NCBI GenBank assembly: GCA_047972145.1
Contig: JBKEAI010000031.1
Coordinates: 1-27,082 of the forward strand
Reading direction: 5' to 3'
Source: JAMLGJ01 sp047972145
GTDB taxonomy: Bacteria; Actinomycetota; Acidimicrobiia; Acidimicrobiales; Microtrichaceae
Length of the DNA stretch: 27,082 nt
Shown here one piece after another: positions 6,955 to 15,981 of this stretch (positions within the stretch are counted from its first letter, which is position 1; every line of letters begins with the position of its first letter). The position numbers were made by a program, and so were the translations under genes. Below the pieces are notes generated by a model. It saw only the letters and a list, made by a program, of their open reading frames with translations. It was not told the origin of the DNA and searched no databases.

Positions 6955-8496
6955 TCAGCCGGCGGGAACCTTCCCGGCGGCCGCACTGACCGCCGGGGCG
7001 ACCAGGGGCCACGGCATGTGCCGCTCCGCAGCAAGGGCAACGTCGAACAGAAGCGCGTCCTGGTGGTGCGGGGCGAGCACCTGTAGCCCGACAGGCAGGC
7101 CGTCGATCGTGCCGGCGGGGATCGACACCGCCGGGTTCCCGTAGATGTTCGAGATGATCGTGAGACCACCCATGGTGACCACGTCCGGGATCCTCTCGGT
7201 CACCGCGTCGAGGATCAGGTTGGGAAGCTTCGGGGCTATCCCCGACGCCACCCTCACACCCGCGAGACCTGCACGCGCCAACAGGTCCAGCGCCTTGTTG
7301 TCCTCCAACACGTCGAGGGGGCTGCGCCCGGGGGCGCTGTTGGTGCTCTCCGCGGCGAACGCGGGGCCGGGGTTGGTGGCGCACATGATGAAGTCGACCT
7401 GTGAGAAGGCGTCGGCCATGGCGTTGTAGGCCTCGACCCGGCGTTCCTCGGCCACCCCGGCGACGTGGATGTTGTAGAAGGTCTCCGCGAGCATCATGCC
7501 CGCCTCGACCTCGTAGGTGAGCTCCTTGCGGCGCCGTGGCCAGCTGCTGCCCAGAGCGGGCACGAGGGTGGACAGGTTGCCCATCGCCCACTGTGCCGCC
7601 AGGTTGGGCAAACCGAGTGTGATGTCCACCACCTCCATGCCGGTCGCCTCGATCAGCTCCTCGGCAGCCGCGCGGGTGTGCTCTTCGACCCCCGGCTCCA
7701 GGGTGACTCCCCCGATCGAGGGCAGGATCGCAACCTTGCGACCCTTGAGGTCGTGGGTTCCGAGATCGGACTCCCAGGTACCCGACGACGGCAACGAGGT
7801 GGGATCGGAGAGGTCCACGCCGCACACCACGTCGTAGTAGCGCGCCGCGTCGCGCACCGAACGGGCCATGTTGCCCAGAACGACGGTCCCGGGGCGCGAG
7901 AAGGCCTCGGGCCCCCGGGTGGTGCGGCCGTAGGTGCCCTTGAAGCCGAGCAGGCCGGTGTAGCCACCGGGGATCCTCAACGATCCGCCACCGTCGCCTC
8001 CCGACGCGAGCGTCACGAGTCCCCCCGACACCGCCGACGCGCTGCCACAGGACGACCCGCCGCAGGTCCGGCCGTGGCGCCACGGGTTGTGGGTGACACC
8101 GTTCAACTTGGTCACGCTCACGTTGAGACCGCCGAACTCGCTCGCTGTGGCGAGCCCGACAGGAACTGCACCGCCGCGCTCGACAGCTCGGGCGATGTTG
8201 TTGCTCGTGTGGTCCGCGGTCTTGTCTTTGAACAGCAGCGACGCTTGGGTGTCGGGCCAGCCCTGCACCTGGTCGAGCTCTTTTACCAGGAAGGGCACGC
8301 CACCGAAGGGCTTGTCCACATCGGCGTCGCGGGCCGCTTCGAGGGCACGCTCGGGATCGACGTGCGAGACGCAGTTGAGGTCGCTGCGTTCGATCGCATC
8401 GAGGGTCGCCTCGAGCTCCTCGACCGGGGAACGGTCTCCTTTGCGGAAGGCATCCACCAGCGAGCAGGCGTCATCTAGCCAAGGAATCTCGGTCAT
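6955..8496 (-). CDS. Amidase signature family hydrolase
   Basis: A 513-residue enzyme with the complete Ser-cisSer-Lys triad: K72 (FLVKELDQ), S148 in CGGSSCGS, and nucleophile S172 in GGDGGGSLRIP. Spacing K-76-S-24-S fits the family (142/217/241 in FAAH). Such enzymes hydrolyse carboxamides or esters; the substrate here is unknown. It ends PAVSAAAGKVPAG. The frame is open well upstream, but the ATG at 8496 is preferred because it begins the family's usual N-terminus and a TAGCCT -10-like box lies 8 nt before it. It stands divergent from the membrane hydrolase gene and convergent with the F420 oxidoreductase. Confidence 0.92.
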   Translation of the reverse strand: MTEIPWLDDACSLVDAFRKGDRSPVEELEATLDAIERSDLNCVSHVDPERALEAARDADVDKPFGGVPFLVKELDQVQGWPDTQASLLFKDKTADHTSNNIARAVERGGAVPVGLATASEFGGLNVSVTKLNGVTHNPWRHGRTCGGSSCGSASAVSGGLVTLASGGDGGGSLRIPGGYTGLLGFKGTYGRTTRGPEAFSRPGTVVLGNMARSVRDAARYYDVVCGVDLSDPTSLPSSGTWESDLGTHDLKGRKVAILPSIGGVTLEPGVEEHTRAAAEELIEATGMEVVDITLGLPNLAAQWAMGNLSTLVPALGSSWPRRRKELTYEVEAGMMLAETFYNIHVAGVAEERRVEAYNAMADAFSQVDFIMCATNPGPAFAAESTNSAPGRSPLDVLEDNKALDLLARAGLAGVRVASGIAPKLPNLILDAVTERIPDVVTMGGLTIISNIYGNPAVSIPAGTIDGLPVGLQVLAPHHQDALLFDVALAAERHMPWPLVAPAVSAAAGKVPAG

Positions 8497-8504
8497 GTCG
8501 CGCG

Positions 8505-8510
8505 AGGCTA
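8505..8510 (-). promoter_or_regulatory. Candidate -10 box of a leaderless transcript (amidase)
   Basis: Minus-strand TAGCCT ends 8 nt before the amidase ATG at 8496, again with no ribosome-binding sequence between. Spacing and sequence match the box before the NIPSNAP-like gene. No convincing -35 is seen. Confidence 0.45.
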
Positions 8511-8762
8511 CCTGCACCCCGGATCCGGGCTGAACTCGCTTCAACCTCCCCATGGCCCGTACCGGGCGCACAGCACCGCTATCGCCGTCGTACCCGCGCG
8601 AACTCGCCGGTGATGGCGCACGCCGGCTTCCGGGCGGGGAATACTTGACAACAATCGACGCACTGTCGCGCCACAAGCACTCAGTGCTAGGCCGACGGTG
8701 CCGAAGGAATGAAGCACTGGGTACAAGGCCCAGCCGGGGTGCAGACCCACCGGAGCACAACG

Positions 8763-10739
8763 ATGGCCACGCAAGATCAACAACCGATGACCGATCCCGC
8801 CGAGACTGCCGACGGCAAGAGGTGGCAGCAGCGGGAACGCAGCCTGCTCACCGCGGGAGCCTCGGAGCTGGCGAAGGCGGTCAACCCGCTGGTGAGCAGT
8901 CCGTCGGCGCCACTGCAAACCCAGGCCCTCGTCGATGCCTACGGCGCATCGCTGATGCCTCGGGCGACCATGCACCAGGGGATGGCCGCCGGTCTTGCGG
9001 TGCTCGCCGCGGGAGCCATCAACGCTCCCCTTCACTGGGCCGCAAGCCGCATCGCTCCAGAAAACACACCGATCGGTTGGCGGTTGCTCGCCAGGGGTGG
9101 GCTCGCTGCCGCCGGGTACTCGCTGGCCAACCTCACCGAGACCGAGGACGAACACACGCTCGTGTCCACCGTGCGCAGCCTCGGGGACATGACCGTTGCC
9201 GCGGCCCTGGGTGGAATGGTCTTCGAAGCGACCAACGAGAGCCGAGTGAGGTTCCCCGCCAAGGGCCCCGTGCGCCCACTGCTCATCGGCGCCGCCGGTG
9301 TCGGCTACACGCTCTACCGCTCCTCGCGCTCTCTCAAGGCGCGCTCGGCGATCATCCAGCGCTGGACCGACGAGGACAAGCCGGCCAGCCTGGTCGGCAG
9401 CGTCGGGATCGGTGCCGGGGTGACCACCGTCGGGGTCCTCCTGGCCAAAGCGTTCCGGGCCTCAGGCAAGGGCACAGCGGACTTCTTCGGACCGGACCTC
9501 CCCCACCAGGTGATCGGACGGGCTGTCAACGCAGCTCTCTGGGGTGCAGGCGCCGCGATGCTCTACAACACCGGAGTGTCGAGGATCGCCCGGGCGAACG
9601 AGAAGATCGAACCCGCGTATGACGAACCGCCGAGCTCACCGCACGTCTCGGGCGGCCCGGCATCGGAGTCCCCCTTCGAGGAGCTCGGCCTCCAGGGCCG
9701 GCGCTTCGTGACCGACGTCGTCACCAGAGAGCTGATCGAGGAGACGCTCGACGAGCCCGCCGTCGCCGAGCCCGTGCGGGCGTACGTGGGAGTCAACTCC
9801 GAACCGGTGTACCCGGCCGGGCGCTCAGAGATGATGTGCGACGAGATGGAACGCCTGGGCGCGTTCGAACGGTCACACCTGTTGCTGTTCTCCCCGACGG
9901 GAACCGGCTGGGTCGACCAGGCCGTCGTGTCCGCCGCGGAGTTGTTCACCCGGGGCGACATGGCCACCGCGTGCGTGCAGTACGGACGCTCACCGTCGTT
10001 CCTGGCGGTGCAGACCGTCGCTCTCGGCCGCTCGCAGTTCCGGTTGTTGATGTGGAGCGTCAAGCAGCGCCTCGCCGAACGCCCACCGGAGCGCCGCCCC
10101 AAGGTGTTCGTGTTCGGAGAGAGCCTCGGAGCGTGGGCATCGTCGGACATCGTCATGCGCACCGGTATCGAGGGCCTGGACCACTACGGGATCGACCGCG
10201 CGCTGTGGTTCGGGCTGCCCGGCCTCGCCAAGTGGTCGCGCACCGGCATGCGCGAGGGCCGCGGCCCGAACGTGCCGCCGGGCACCGTCGGCGCTTTCGA
10301 CCGCCCGGAGCAGTTCGCGGAGCTCACCCAGGAGCAGCACGATGCGATGCGCGCGGTCATCCTCGACCACGACAACGACCCGATCGCGCTCATGTCGCCG
10401 CGCCTGGCCGTCAAGCGGCCACCGTGGTTGGAAGGTGCCGAGCGCGGGCGAAACGTACCCGAGCAGATGGACTGGATCCCGGGGCTCACCCTCGTGCAGG
10501 TGATCGTCGACGCGATGAACGCGATGCGGACCGTGCCCGGTGAGTTCAAGTCGTTCGGTCACGACTACCGGGGCGACACCGCAGCCTTCGTGCACGGCGG
10601 CTTCGGCCTCCCCGCGGTGACCCCCGAGCAGTTCGCAGCGGTGCAGCACGCCCTGGTGGAGCTCGAGGTGGCCCGCGGCGAACGCCTCAAGGCCGCCAAG
10701 GATGCCGGCGTCGGCGACGCCTCCACCGAGGTCCAGTAG
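8763..10739 (+). CDS. Abhydrolase_9 (DUF2319) alpha/beta hydrolase with N-terminal membrane region
   Basis: A 658-residue membrane-linked hydrolase of a family common in actinobacteria and without a well-settled reaction. The N-terminal half (about 70-300) holds several alanine/glycine-rich hydrophobic stretches typical of the family's membrane domain. The C-terminal half is a catalytic alpha/beta domain starting near YVGVNSEPVYPAGR, with LLLFSPTGTGWVDQ and the nucleophile elbow GESLGAW (S454). Candidate acid and His residues lie towards the C-terminus (for example DHDNDP and FGHDYRGD). The ATG at 8763 is chosen because GGAG sits 7 nt before it. An in-frame ATG at 8709 would add 18 residues but has AAGGA directly against it. 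The stop is followed by a GACTCA-rich non-coding stretch. Confidence 0.85.
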   Translation: MATQDQQPMTDPAETADGKRWQQRERSLLTAGASELAKAVNPLVSSPSAPLQTQALVDAYGASLMPRATMHQGMAAGLAVLAAGAINAPLHWAASRIAPENTPIGWRLLARGGLAAAGYSLANLTETEDEHTLVSTVRSLGDMTVAAALGGMVFEATNESRVRFPAKGPVRPLLIGAAGVGYTLYRSSRSLKARSAIIQRWTDEDKPASLVGSVGIGAGVTTVGVLLAKAFRASGKGTADFFGPDLPHQVIGRAVNAALWGAGAAMLYNTGVSRIARANEKIEPAYDEPPSSPHVSGGPASESPFEELGLQGRRFVTDVVTRELIEETLDEPAVAEPVRAYVGVNSEPVYPAGRSEMMCDEMERLGAFERSHLLLFSPTGTGWVDQAVVSAAELFTRGDMATACVQYGRSPSFLAVQTVALGRSQFRLLMWSVKQRLAERPPERRPKVFVFGESLGAWASSDIVMRTGIEGLDHYGIDRALWFGLPGLAKWSRTGMREGRGPNVPPGTVGAFDRPEQFAELTQEQHDAMRAVILDHDNDPIALMSPRLAVKRPPWLEGAERGRNVPEQMDWIPGLTLVQVIVDAMNAMRTVPGEFKSFGHDYRGDTAAFVHGGFGLPAVTPEQFAAVQHALVELEVARGERLKAAKDAGVGDASTEVQ

Positions 10740-10794
10740 GTGCAGTCCAGCTGTTAGCAGCCGCCGGTCGCGGTTCCGCCGTCCCAGGTTCCCT

Positions 10795-10916
10795 GCACGA
10801 CTCAACCTCGGACCTCGCACTCGCGACTCAACTTCGCCTGCACGACTCAACTTCGCCGAGTAAGTCACCCAGTGCTCATACGACGCCAGACGACTCACTC
10901 CGACAACCTGAGTCAG
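10795..10916. repeat. GACTCA motif cluster upstream of topoisomerase genes
   Basis: CGACTCAACTTCGCC occurs exactly at 10824-10838 and 10843-10857, and in diverged form (CGACTCAACCTCG) at 10798-10810. CGACTCACTCCG follows at 10891-10902, and the nine-base palindrome CTGAGTCAG at 10908-10916. Five copies of the GACTCA/TGAGTC core in about 120 nt, on both orientations, look like an operator array. The binding factor is unknown. Confidence 0.65.
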
Positions 10917-11096
10917 CTGGGCAACCGGCCCCCGAGCGGTGCACCGCAGCGCTCCCCTCGGCGACACAGCCGCTGCTTCGGGTGAACGACGGAGTCACAG
11001 CGCTCCGCGAGAATGGACGGAACCGATCCGGGAAACGCCGGATCCGCGGTCGCCACAAGCGAACGCCCCAAATCGACGCCGTACGCTTCGTCTGCT

Positions 11097-11103
11097 GAGG
11101 AGA
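11097..11103 (+). promoter_or_regulatory. Ribosome binding site deciding a TTG start
   Basis: GAGGAGA stands 5 nt before the in-frame TTG at 11109, whereas the upstream in-frame ATG at 11013 has no Shine-Dalgarno match. This favours TTG and removes 32 low-complexity residues from the topoisomerase A N-terminus. Confidence 0.65.
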
Positions 11104-11108
11104 CAGCT

Positions 11109-13541
11109 TTGCCACGCCAGGACTCGTTGTTCACCGAATTTGCCCGGGAGGTCGTAGAGGTCCCCGTCACCGAGGAGTTGGGCGAGTCCTTCCTCGCGTA
11201 CTCGCTCTCGGTGATCACCAGCCGCGCGATCCCCGATGTGCGCGACGGCCTCAAGCCGGTGCAGCGCCGGATACTCCACGCGATGTCCTCGATGGGACTG
11301 CGTCCGGACCGACCTCATCGCAAGAGCGCAGGTGTGGTCGGCGAGACGATGGGCAAGTACCACCCCCACGGAGACTCCGCTATCTACGACGCCCTGACCA
11401 AGATGGGCCAGGGCTTCGGACGCAACGTCACGCTGGTGGATCCCCACGGCAACTTCGGCAGCCTGGACGACCCGCCCGCCGCCTACCGCTACACCGAGTG
11501 TCGCCTGTCGCCCGCCGCGCTGGAGATGCTCGGTGAGATCGACGAGGACACCGTCGAGTTCCGGCCGACCTTCGACGGGGAGCGTTCCGAGCCGACGTAC
11601 CTGCCTGCGAAGCTCCCCAACCTGCTGGTGAACGGCTCCACCGGAATCGCTGTGGGCATGGCGACCAACATGGCACCGCACAACCTGCGCGAGGTCTACG
11701 AGGCGGTGAAGCTCGTGATGCGCAAGCGGCGTCCCAAGCCGACCGTCGAGGAGTTGATGAAGGTGCTCCCGGGCCCCGACCTGCCCTCGGGGGGCATCAT
11801 CGTCGATGAGAGCCTCGCCGAGGCCTACGCGACCGGCCGCGGTTCGTTCCGCATCCGTGCGCGCACCGAGATCGTCAAGCTGACGCGCGCCCGTGACGGG
11901 ATCGTGGTGACCGAACTTCCGTACCTGGTCGGCCCCGAGCGGGTGGTGGCGCGGATCCAGGAGCTGATGCGCGACGACAAGCTCCCCCAGGTCACCGACG
12001 TGAAGAACACCTCGGACCGTCGCACCGGGCTGCGCCTCGAGATCGAGTTGCGCCCGGGTGCCAACGCCAGGGCGGTGCTGACCGAGCTGTTCAAGATGAC
12101 CCCTCTCGAGGACAGCTTCGGGATCAACAACGTGGTCCTCGTCGATGGCGTGCCGACCACGCTGGGGATCTGGGATCTGTGCAACCACTACATCTCGCAC
12201 CGTCTGGACGTGATCCGTCGGCGCACGGAGTTCCGCTTGGAGCGCGCGCAGAGGCGCCTGCACCTGGTGGACGGCCTGCTCATCGCTCTCGACGCGATCG
12301 ACCTCGTGGTGTCGATCATCCGATCGTCGCAGAACGCGGCCGAGGCCCGCGACCGCCTGATGGCCGAACTGGAGCTCACAGAGGTGCAGGCGGTGCACAT
12401 CCTCGACATGCAACTCCGCCGACTCACCGCGCTCGCAAAGCTGGAGCTCGAGGCCGAAGCAGAGGAGCTCCGCACCCGGATTGCCGACTTCTCCAAGATC
12501 CTGTCCTCCGAGCAACGCCAACGCACGATCGTGCTCAACGAGCTCGAAGAGGCCGCGAAGACCTACGGCTGGGACCGTCGCAGCACCATCGTGTCCAGCT
12601 CCGACCTCGAGGACGTCACCCTCGAGGAAATCGCCGTGCAGGAGCGGGCCAACAGCGAGAACGAACCGTGCGTGCTCGCATTGAGCCAGAGCGGCGTGCT
12701 CGGTCGCGAACCGACCGAAGGCCCCAAGAAGGCCACCTTCGGGCGACACGACCTGCTCACACACCGCGTGGCCACCACCACCCATTCGAGGGTGTCGCTG
12801 ATCACCTCCAAAGCCAGGGTGTTCGGTGTGCAGGTCGACGCCGTCGACGAGGTGAGCGGCCGTCGGCGCGGCACCCCGCTTCGGGACCTGGTTCCCCTCG
12901 ACAAGGGCGAGGAGGTCCTGGCCCTGGTCACCCCTGCGGTCATCGACGATCCACCGTCGCATCTGGCAGTGTCGGCGAAGGGCCAGATGAAGCGCCTGGG
13001 CGTCGAGGAGATCACCTCCACACCCGACGGTCGCACGGCTATGAAGCTCAAGACCGGGGACTCACTCGTGGCGGTGCTCCCGGCACCCGATGGATCCGAG
13101 CTGATCGCGGTGGCGTCCAACGCACAGGCGATGCGGTGCGCGGCCGACACGATCCCGGTGCAGGGCCGCGGGGCCGCCGGAGTGGCCGGGATGAAGCTCT
13201 CCGACGGTGCCTCGATCGTGGGGGCGGGCCTCGCGGACGACGACGCCGTCGTGCTCACGGTGTCCGATGCCCAGACCGCGAAGCTCACCGACGCGGCCGA
13301 GGTCCCGCTCAAGGGTCGCAACACGTCCGGGTTGCGGCTCACCAAGTTCCGCAAGGAGAAGGCCATCGAATGGGCCTGGGTCGGCCACGAGGCCGGTGTG
13401 TTGGTGGTGGTCGGCCAGAAGGACAACCCCTCCAAGCCTGACGCGTCACCCGAACCGCTCACCCTGGAACACACCGGGCGTGACCTCGCCTCGCGCAAGA
13501 CGTCGCGCCGGTTCCTGGGGATCGGCTTCGGCCGCTGGTGA
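11109..13541 (+). CDS. parC: DNA topoisomerase IV subunit A (type IIA, ParC/GyrA family)
   Basis: An 810-residue cutting and rejoining subunit. The catalytic tyrosine is Y128 in AAYRYTE. The quinolone-region sequence HPHGDSAIYD keeps the serine (S90) and aspartate (D94) equivalent to E. coli GyrA S83 and D87, the drug-sensitive state. A coiled-coil stretch around 395-480 and a beta-pinwheel C-terminal domain follow. The GyrA box (QRRGGKG) that allows DNA wrapping is not present as such; the nearest string is QGRGAAG. This favours topoisomerase IV over gyrase, but it is an inference and the gene could be a divergent gyrA. The start is TTG at 11109 by ribosome site; ATG at 11013 is the alternative. 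The B subunit follows 76 nt downstream. Confidence 0.88.
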   Translation: MPRQDSLFTEFAREVVEVPVTEELGESFLAYSLSVITSRAIPDVRDGLKPVQRRILHAMSSMGLRPDRPHRKSAGVVGETMGKYHPHGDSAIYDALTKMGQGFGRNVTLVDPHGNFGSLDDPPAAYRYTECRLSPAALEMLGEIDEDTVEFRPTFDGERSEPTYLPAKLPNLLVNGSTGIAVGMATNMAPHNLREVYEAVKLVMRKRRPKPTVEELMKVLPGPDLPSGGIIVDESLAEAYATGRGSFRIRARTEIVKLTRARDGIVVTELPYLVGPERVVARIQELMRDDKLPQVTDVKNTSDRRTGLRLEIELRPGANARAVLTELFKMTPLEDSFGINNVVLVDGVPTTLGIWDLCNHYISHRLDVIRRRTEFRLERAQRRLHLVDGLLIALDAIDLVVSIIRSSQNAAEARDRLMAELELTEVQAVHILDMQLRRLTALAKLELEAEAEELRTRIADFSKILSSEQRQRTIVLNELEEAAKTYGWDRRSTIVSSSDLEDVTLEEIAVQERANSENEPCVLALSQSGVLGREPTEGPKKATFGRHDLLTHRVATTTHSRVSLITSKARVFGVQVDAVDEVSGRRRGTPLRDLVPLDKGEEVLALVTPAVIDDPPSHLAVSAKGQMKRLGVEEITSTPDGRTAMKLKTGDSLVAVLPAPDGSELIAVASNAQAMRCAADTIPVQGRGAAGVAGMKLSDGASIVGAGLADDDAVVLTVSDAQTAKLTDAAEVPLKGRNTSGLRLTKFRKEKAIEWAWVGHEAGVLVVVGQKDNPSKPDASPEPLTLEHTGRDLASRKTSRRFLGIGFGRW

Positions 13542-13617
13542 GCCCCACCGGCCACGGGTTGGTGCCCCGGAACGCGTGTCGCGGCGGTGTCACGCCTTCA
13601 TGGGAGACTGACCAGCG

Positions 13618-15708
13618 ATGAGTCCCGCCACCAACGCGACCGGTTCGCGATCGGCCAAAAAGTCGACCGCTGCCACCAACCGCGCCGTCGACTCCTACGA
13701 CGAGAAGAGCATCCAGTTGCTCGAGGGCCTCGACGCCGTTCGCAAGCGCCCCGGCATGTACATCGGGGGAACCGGCCCCGAAGGGCTCCACCACCTCGTG
13801 TGGGAGTTGATCGACAACGCTGTCGACGAGGCTGCCGCGGGGCATGCCAACCTCGTGGAGGTGACCCTTCACCGCGACGGTTCGGTCGAGGTGGCCGACA
13901 ACGGCAGGGGCATCCCGATCGGCCGTAAGGACGGCAAGCGGACGGCCTTGGAGATCGTGTTCACCGAACTCCACGCGGGTGGCAAGTTCGGTGGCGGTGC
14001 CTACAGCTCCTCGGGTGGCCTGCACGGTGTGGGAGCCTCGGTGGTCAACGCCCTCGCGGCCAAGCTGGTGGTCGAGGTCGACCGCGACGGCCATACCCAC
14101 CGCCTCTGCTTCGTGGAGCGCGTCCCCGGCAGGATCGGCACCAACGGCCGCTTCAGCCCCGGGTCGACCCTGGAGAAGGTCAAGAAGATCCCCGTCAAGC
14201 GCACCGGAACCAGGGTGCGCTTCTGGCCCGACCTCGACCTGTTCGACCCCGGCCTCGCGATAGATCCCGACCTGGTCGCGGAGCACGCCGCGCTCGTGTG
14301 CTTCCTCGTGCCGGGGCTCAAGGTGAAGGTGATCGACAAGCGCTCCGGCGGGCAGACCCGCGAGTTCGTCGCCAAGGGGGGCCTTGCGGACCTCGTCGCG
14401 ATGCACCCGGGCAACCCGCTGACCGACGTGGTCACCCTGCACGGCACCGGCACCTTCGAGGAGAAGATCCCCGTCGGGGGCAAGATGACCCTCGTCGAGC
14501 GGGAGGTCACCGTCGACGCCGCCCTGCGCTGGACCTCCGGCTACGACAGCCGCGTCGACAGCTTCGTCAACACGATCCCGACCCCCGACGGCGGCACCCA
14601 TGTGGCGGGCTTCGACCGTGCGCTCACCAAGGTGTGCAACGACCTCATAGTCAAGGACAACCGAAAGCTCGCGAAGTTGGCGAAGTCGGGCCAGGACCGC
14701 GCCGAGAAGGGCGACGTCCAAGAGGGGCTGGTCGCGGCGGTCAAGGTCACCTTCCCCGAACCGCAGTTCAAGGGCCAGACCAAACAGGAGCTCGGCACCC
14801 CCCCGATCCAGTCGATCGTGTACGAGGTGGTGCGCAACGGTTTTGCCAACTGGCTCTCCGGCGGTGGCCGAAAGACCCACATCAACGCAGTACGAGACAA
14901 GGTCACCTCCGCGATCCAGAACCGCGTGTCGGCCAAGGCTGCTCTGGAGGCACGTCGCAAGGCCGCCAACATCTCCTCGGCCGGCCGGCCCGACAAGCTT
15001 GCCGACTCGCGCCGGCACGGCATCGATTCGGAGTTGCTGATCGTCGAGGGCGACTCCGCAGCGGGCCCCGCCAAGGCGGGCCGCAACGCGGAGACGATGG
15101 CGGTGCTGCCGCTACGGGGCAAGGTCGTCAACGCATCGAAGTCGACGATGAAGCAGGTGATCGACAACGCCGAGGCGCAGGCCCTGTTCGCCGCGATCGG
15201 GGCGGGGTCGGGTCACGACTTCGACATCGAACAGGCTCGGTACGGGCGGATCATCATCCTGTGTGACGCCGATGTGGACGGTTCGCACATCCGGTGCCTG
15301 CTGCTCACCCTTCTCTACCACTACATGCGGCCCCTGCTCGAAGCAGGCCGGGTGTTCGCGGCACAACCACCGCTGTACACGGTGAAGGTGGGCGACGACA
15401 CGATCCATGCGTTCAGCGATGCCGAGAAGGACTCGCTCACCGCCGAGCTCGCGAAGGGTGGCCGCAAGGCGGAGAACCTCCAATGGGTGCGCTTCAAGGG
15501 CCTCGGCGAGATGGACACAGAGGAGCTCGCGGTCACCTGCCTCGACCCCGAAACACGCATCCTGCGGCGCATCACCATGGACGACGCGGTGGAGGCCACC
15601 GCGGCCGCCGATCTGTTCGAGACCCTGATGGGCACCGATGTGGCGCGGCGCCGCCAGTACCTGCTCGACAATTCCGAGCTCGTCGATCGTGAGGCGCTCG
15701 ACGTCTGA
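13618..15708 (+). CDS. parE: DNA topoisomerase IV subunit B (type IIA ATPase, ParE/GyrB family)
   Basis: A 696-residue ATPase partner of the preceding subunit. The GHKL ATP-binding site shows E63-LIDNAVDE, D94-N-G-R-G and the lid GGLHGVGASVVNA (133-145). The TOPRIM metal site shows E477 in EGDSAAGPAKAGR and D550, D552 and D554 in DADVDGSHI. The C-terminal QPPLYTV and FKGLGEMD segments contact the A subunit and cleaved DNA. Length fits ParE or a Gram-positive GyrB without the enterobacterial insert. The ATG at 13618 has GGGAGA 10 nt upstream. The N-terminal 25 residues are a basic, low-complexity tail (TGSRSAKKSTAATNRA). ParE rather than GyrB is inferred from pairing and from the missing GyrA box in the partner. 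Confidence 0.9.
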   Translation: MSPATNATGSRSAKKSTAATNRAVDSYDEKSIQLLEGLDAVRKRPGMYIGGTGPEGLHHLVWELIDNAVDEAAAGHANLVEVTLHRDGSVEVADNGRGIPIGRKDGKRTALEIVFTELHAGGKFGGGAYSSSGGLHGVGASVVNALAAKLVVEVDRDGHTHRLCFVERVPGRIGTNGRFSPGSTLEKVKKIPVKRTGTRVRFWPDLDLFDPGLAIDPDLVAEHAALVCFLVPGLKVKVIDKRSGGQTREFVAKGGLADLVAMHPGNPLTDVVTLHGTGTFEEKIPVGGKMTLVEREVTVDAALRWTSGYDSRVDSFVNTIPTPDGGTHVAGFDRALTKVCNDLIVKDNRKLAKLAKSGQDRAEKGDVQEGLVAAVKVTFPEPQFKGQTKQELGTPPIQSIVYEVVRNGFANWLSGGGRKTHINAVRDKVTSAIQNRVSAKAALEARRKAANISSAGRPDKLADSRRHGIDSELLIVEGDSAAGPAKAGRNAETMAVLPLRGKVVNASKSTMKQVIDNAEAQALFAAIGAGSGHDFDIEQARYGRIIILCDADVDGSHIRCLLLTLLYHYMRPLLEAGRVFAAQPPLYTVKVGDDTIHAFSDAEKDSLTAELAKGGRKAENLQWVRFKGLGEMDTEELAVTCLDPETRILRRITMDDAVEATAAADLFETLMGTDVARRRQYLLDNSELVDREALDV

Positions 15709-15754
15709 AGCGCTGTTCGCGCACCGATCGGGCAACACCGGGGCACCTGAGACG

Positions 15755-15783
15755 TTGGTCACGGGGCGCCCTCTGGTTATCAT
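15755..15783 (+). promoter_or_regulatory. Sigma-70-type promoter for the acyltransferase operon
   Basis: TTGGTC (15755-15760), a 17-nt spacer, then TATCAT (15778-15783). Both hexamers fit the vegetative consensus well for such GC-rich DNA. Transcription would begin near 15790, leaving a leader of about 190 nt before the ATG at 15982. Confidence 0.6.
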
Positions 15784-15789
15784 CGCCGT

Positions 15790-15981
15790 GATCATGACCG
15801 GCTTAGGAGGCGAGCGGACAAGCGAGCCGACCCATGAGACCGTGGGCCTGTCGACGAGGCGCCGCCGAGGAGATCGGCGCTTGAGGACCGACTGGGGTTC
15901 CCTATCCGCACACGTCCTGAGCAGGCCACGATCGGGGAGGGGCAGGTCAGAAAGGGCGGGCGAACCGATGGGGCATCCACG
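15790..15981 (+). other. Long 5' leader with a hairpin and G-run cluster
   Basis: No start codon in frame with the acyltransferase occurs in the nearby upstream leader. The leader can fold CGCCGA-GGAGA-TCGGCG (15863-15879), whose loop resembles a ribosome site. Near its end it carries GGGGAGGGG (15934-15942) and GGGCGGG (15954-15960), four G-runs that could form a quadruplex about 20 nt before the start codon. It matches no riboswitch class that I recognise. Confidence 0.35.

Larger units (their letters stand above)
10740..11108. other. Non-coding interval holding a GACTCA-motif cluster
   Basis: 369 nt between the hydrolase stop and the proposed topoisomerase A start. No convincing gene is seen. 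It contains three CGACTCAAC copies, a further CGACTCAC and a CTGAGTCAG palindrome (10795-10916), then the topoisomerase ribosome site at 11097-11103. A possible -10 (TACGCT, 11082-11087) lies before that site, but its -35 is poor. Confidence 0.6.

Noticed and set aside
8645..8650. TTGACA as a -35 box for the membrane hydrolase gene
   Set aside because: No -10-like hexamer is found at 16-19 nt spacing.
11013..11108. ATG at 11013 as start of topoisomerase A
   Set aside because: No ribosome site precedes it, the added 32 residues are low-complexity, and the TTG at 11109 has an excellent GAGGAGA; kept as an alternative only.
10995..12962. A 655-codon open frame on the minus strand opposite topoisomerase A
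   Set aside because: Composition follows from the third-position G/C bias of the sense gene, it has no recognisable family and it lies fully under a strongly conserved protein.
13459..15018. A 519-codon minus-strand frame opposite topoisomerase B
   Set aside because: Same reason: a codon-bias shadow of a conserved gene, with repetitive Gly/Val/Asp/His composition.
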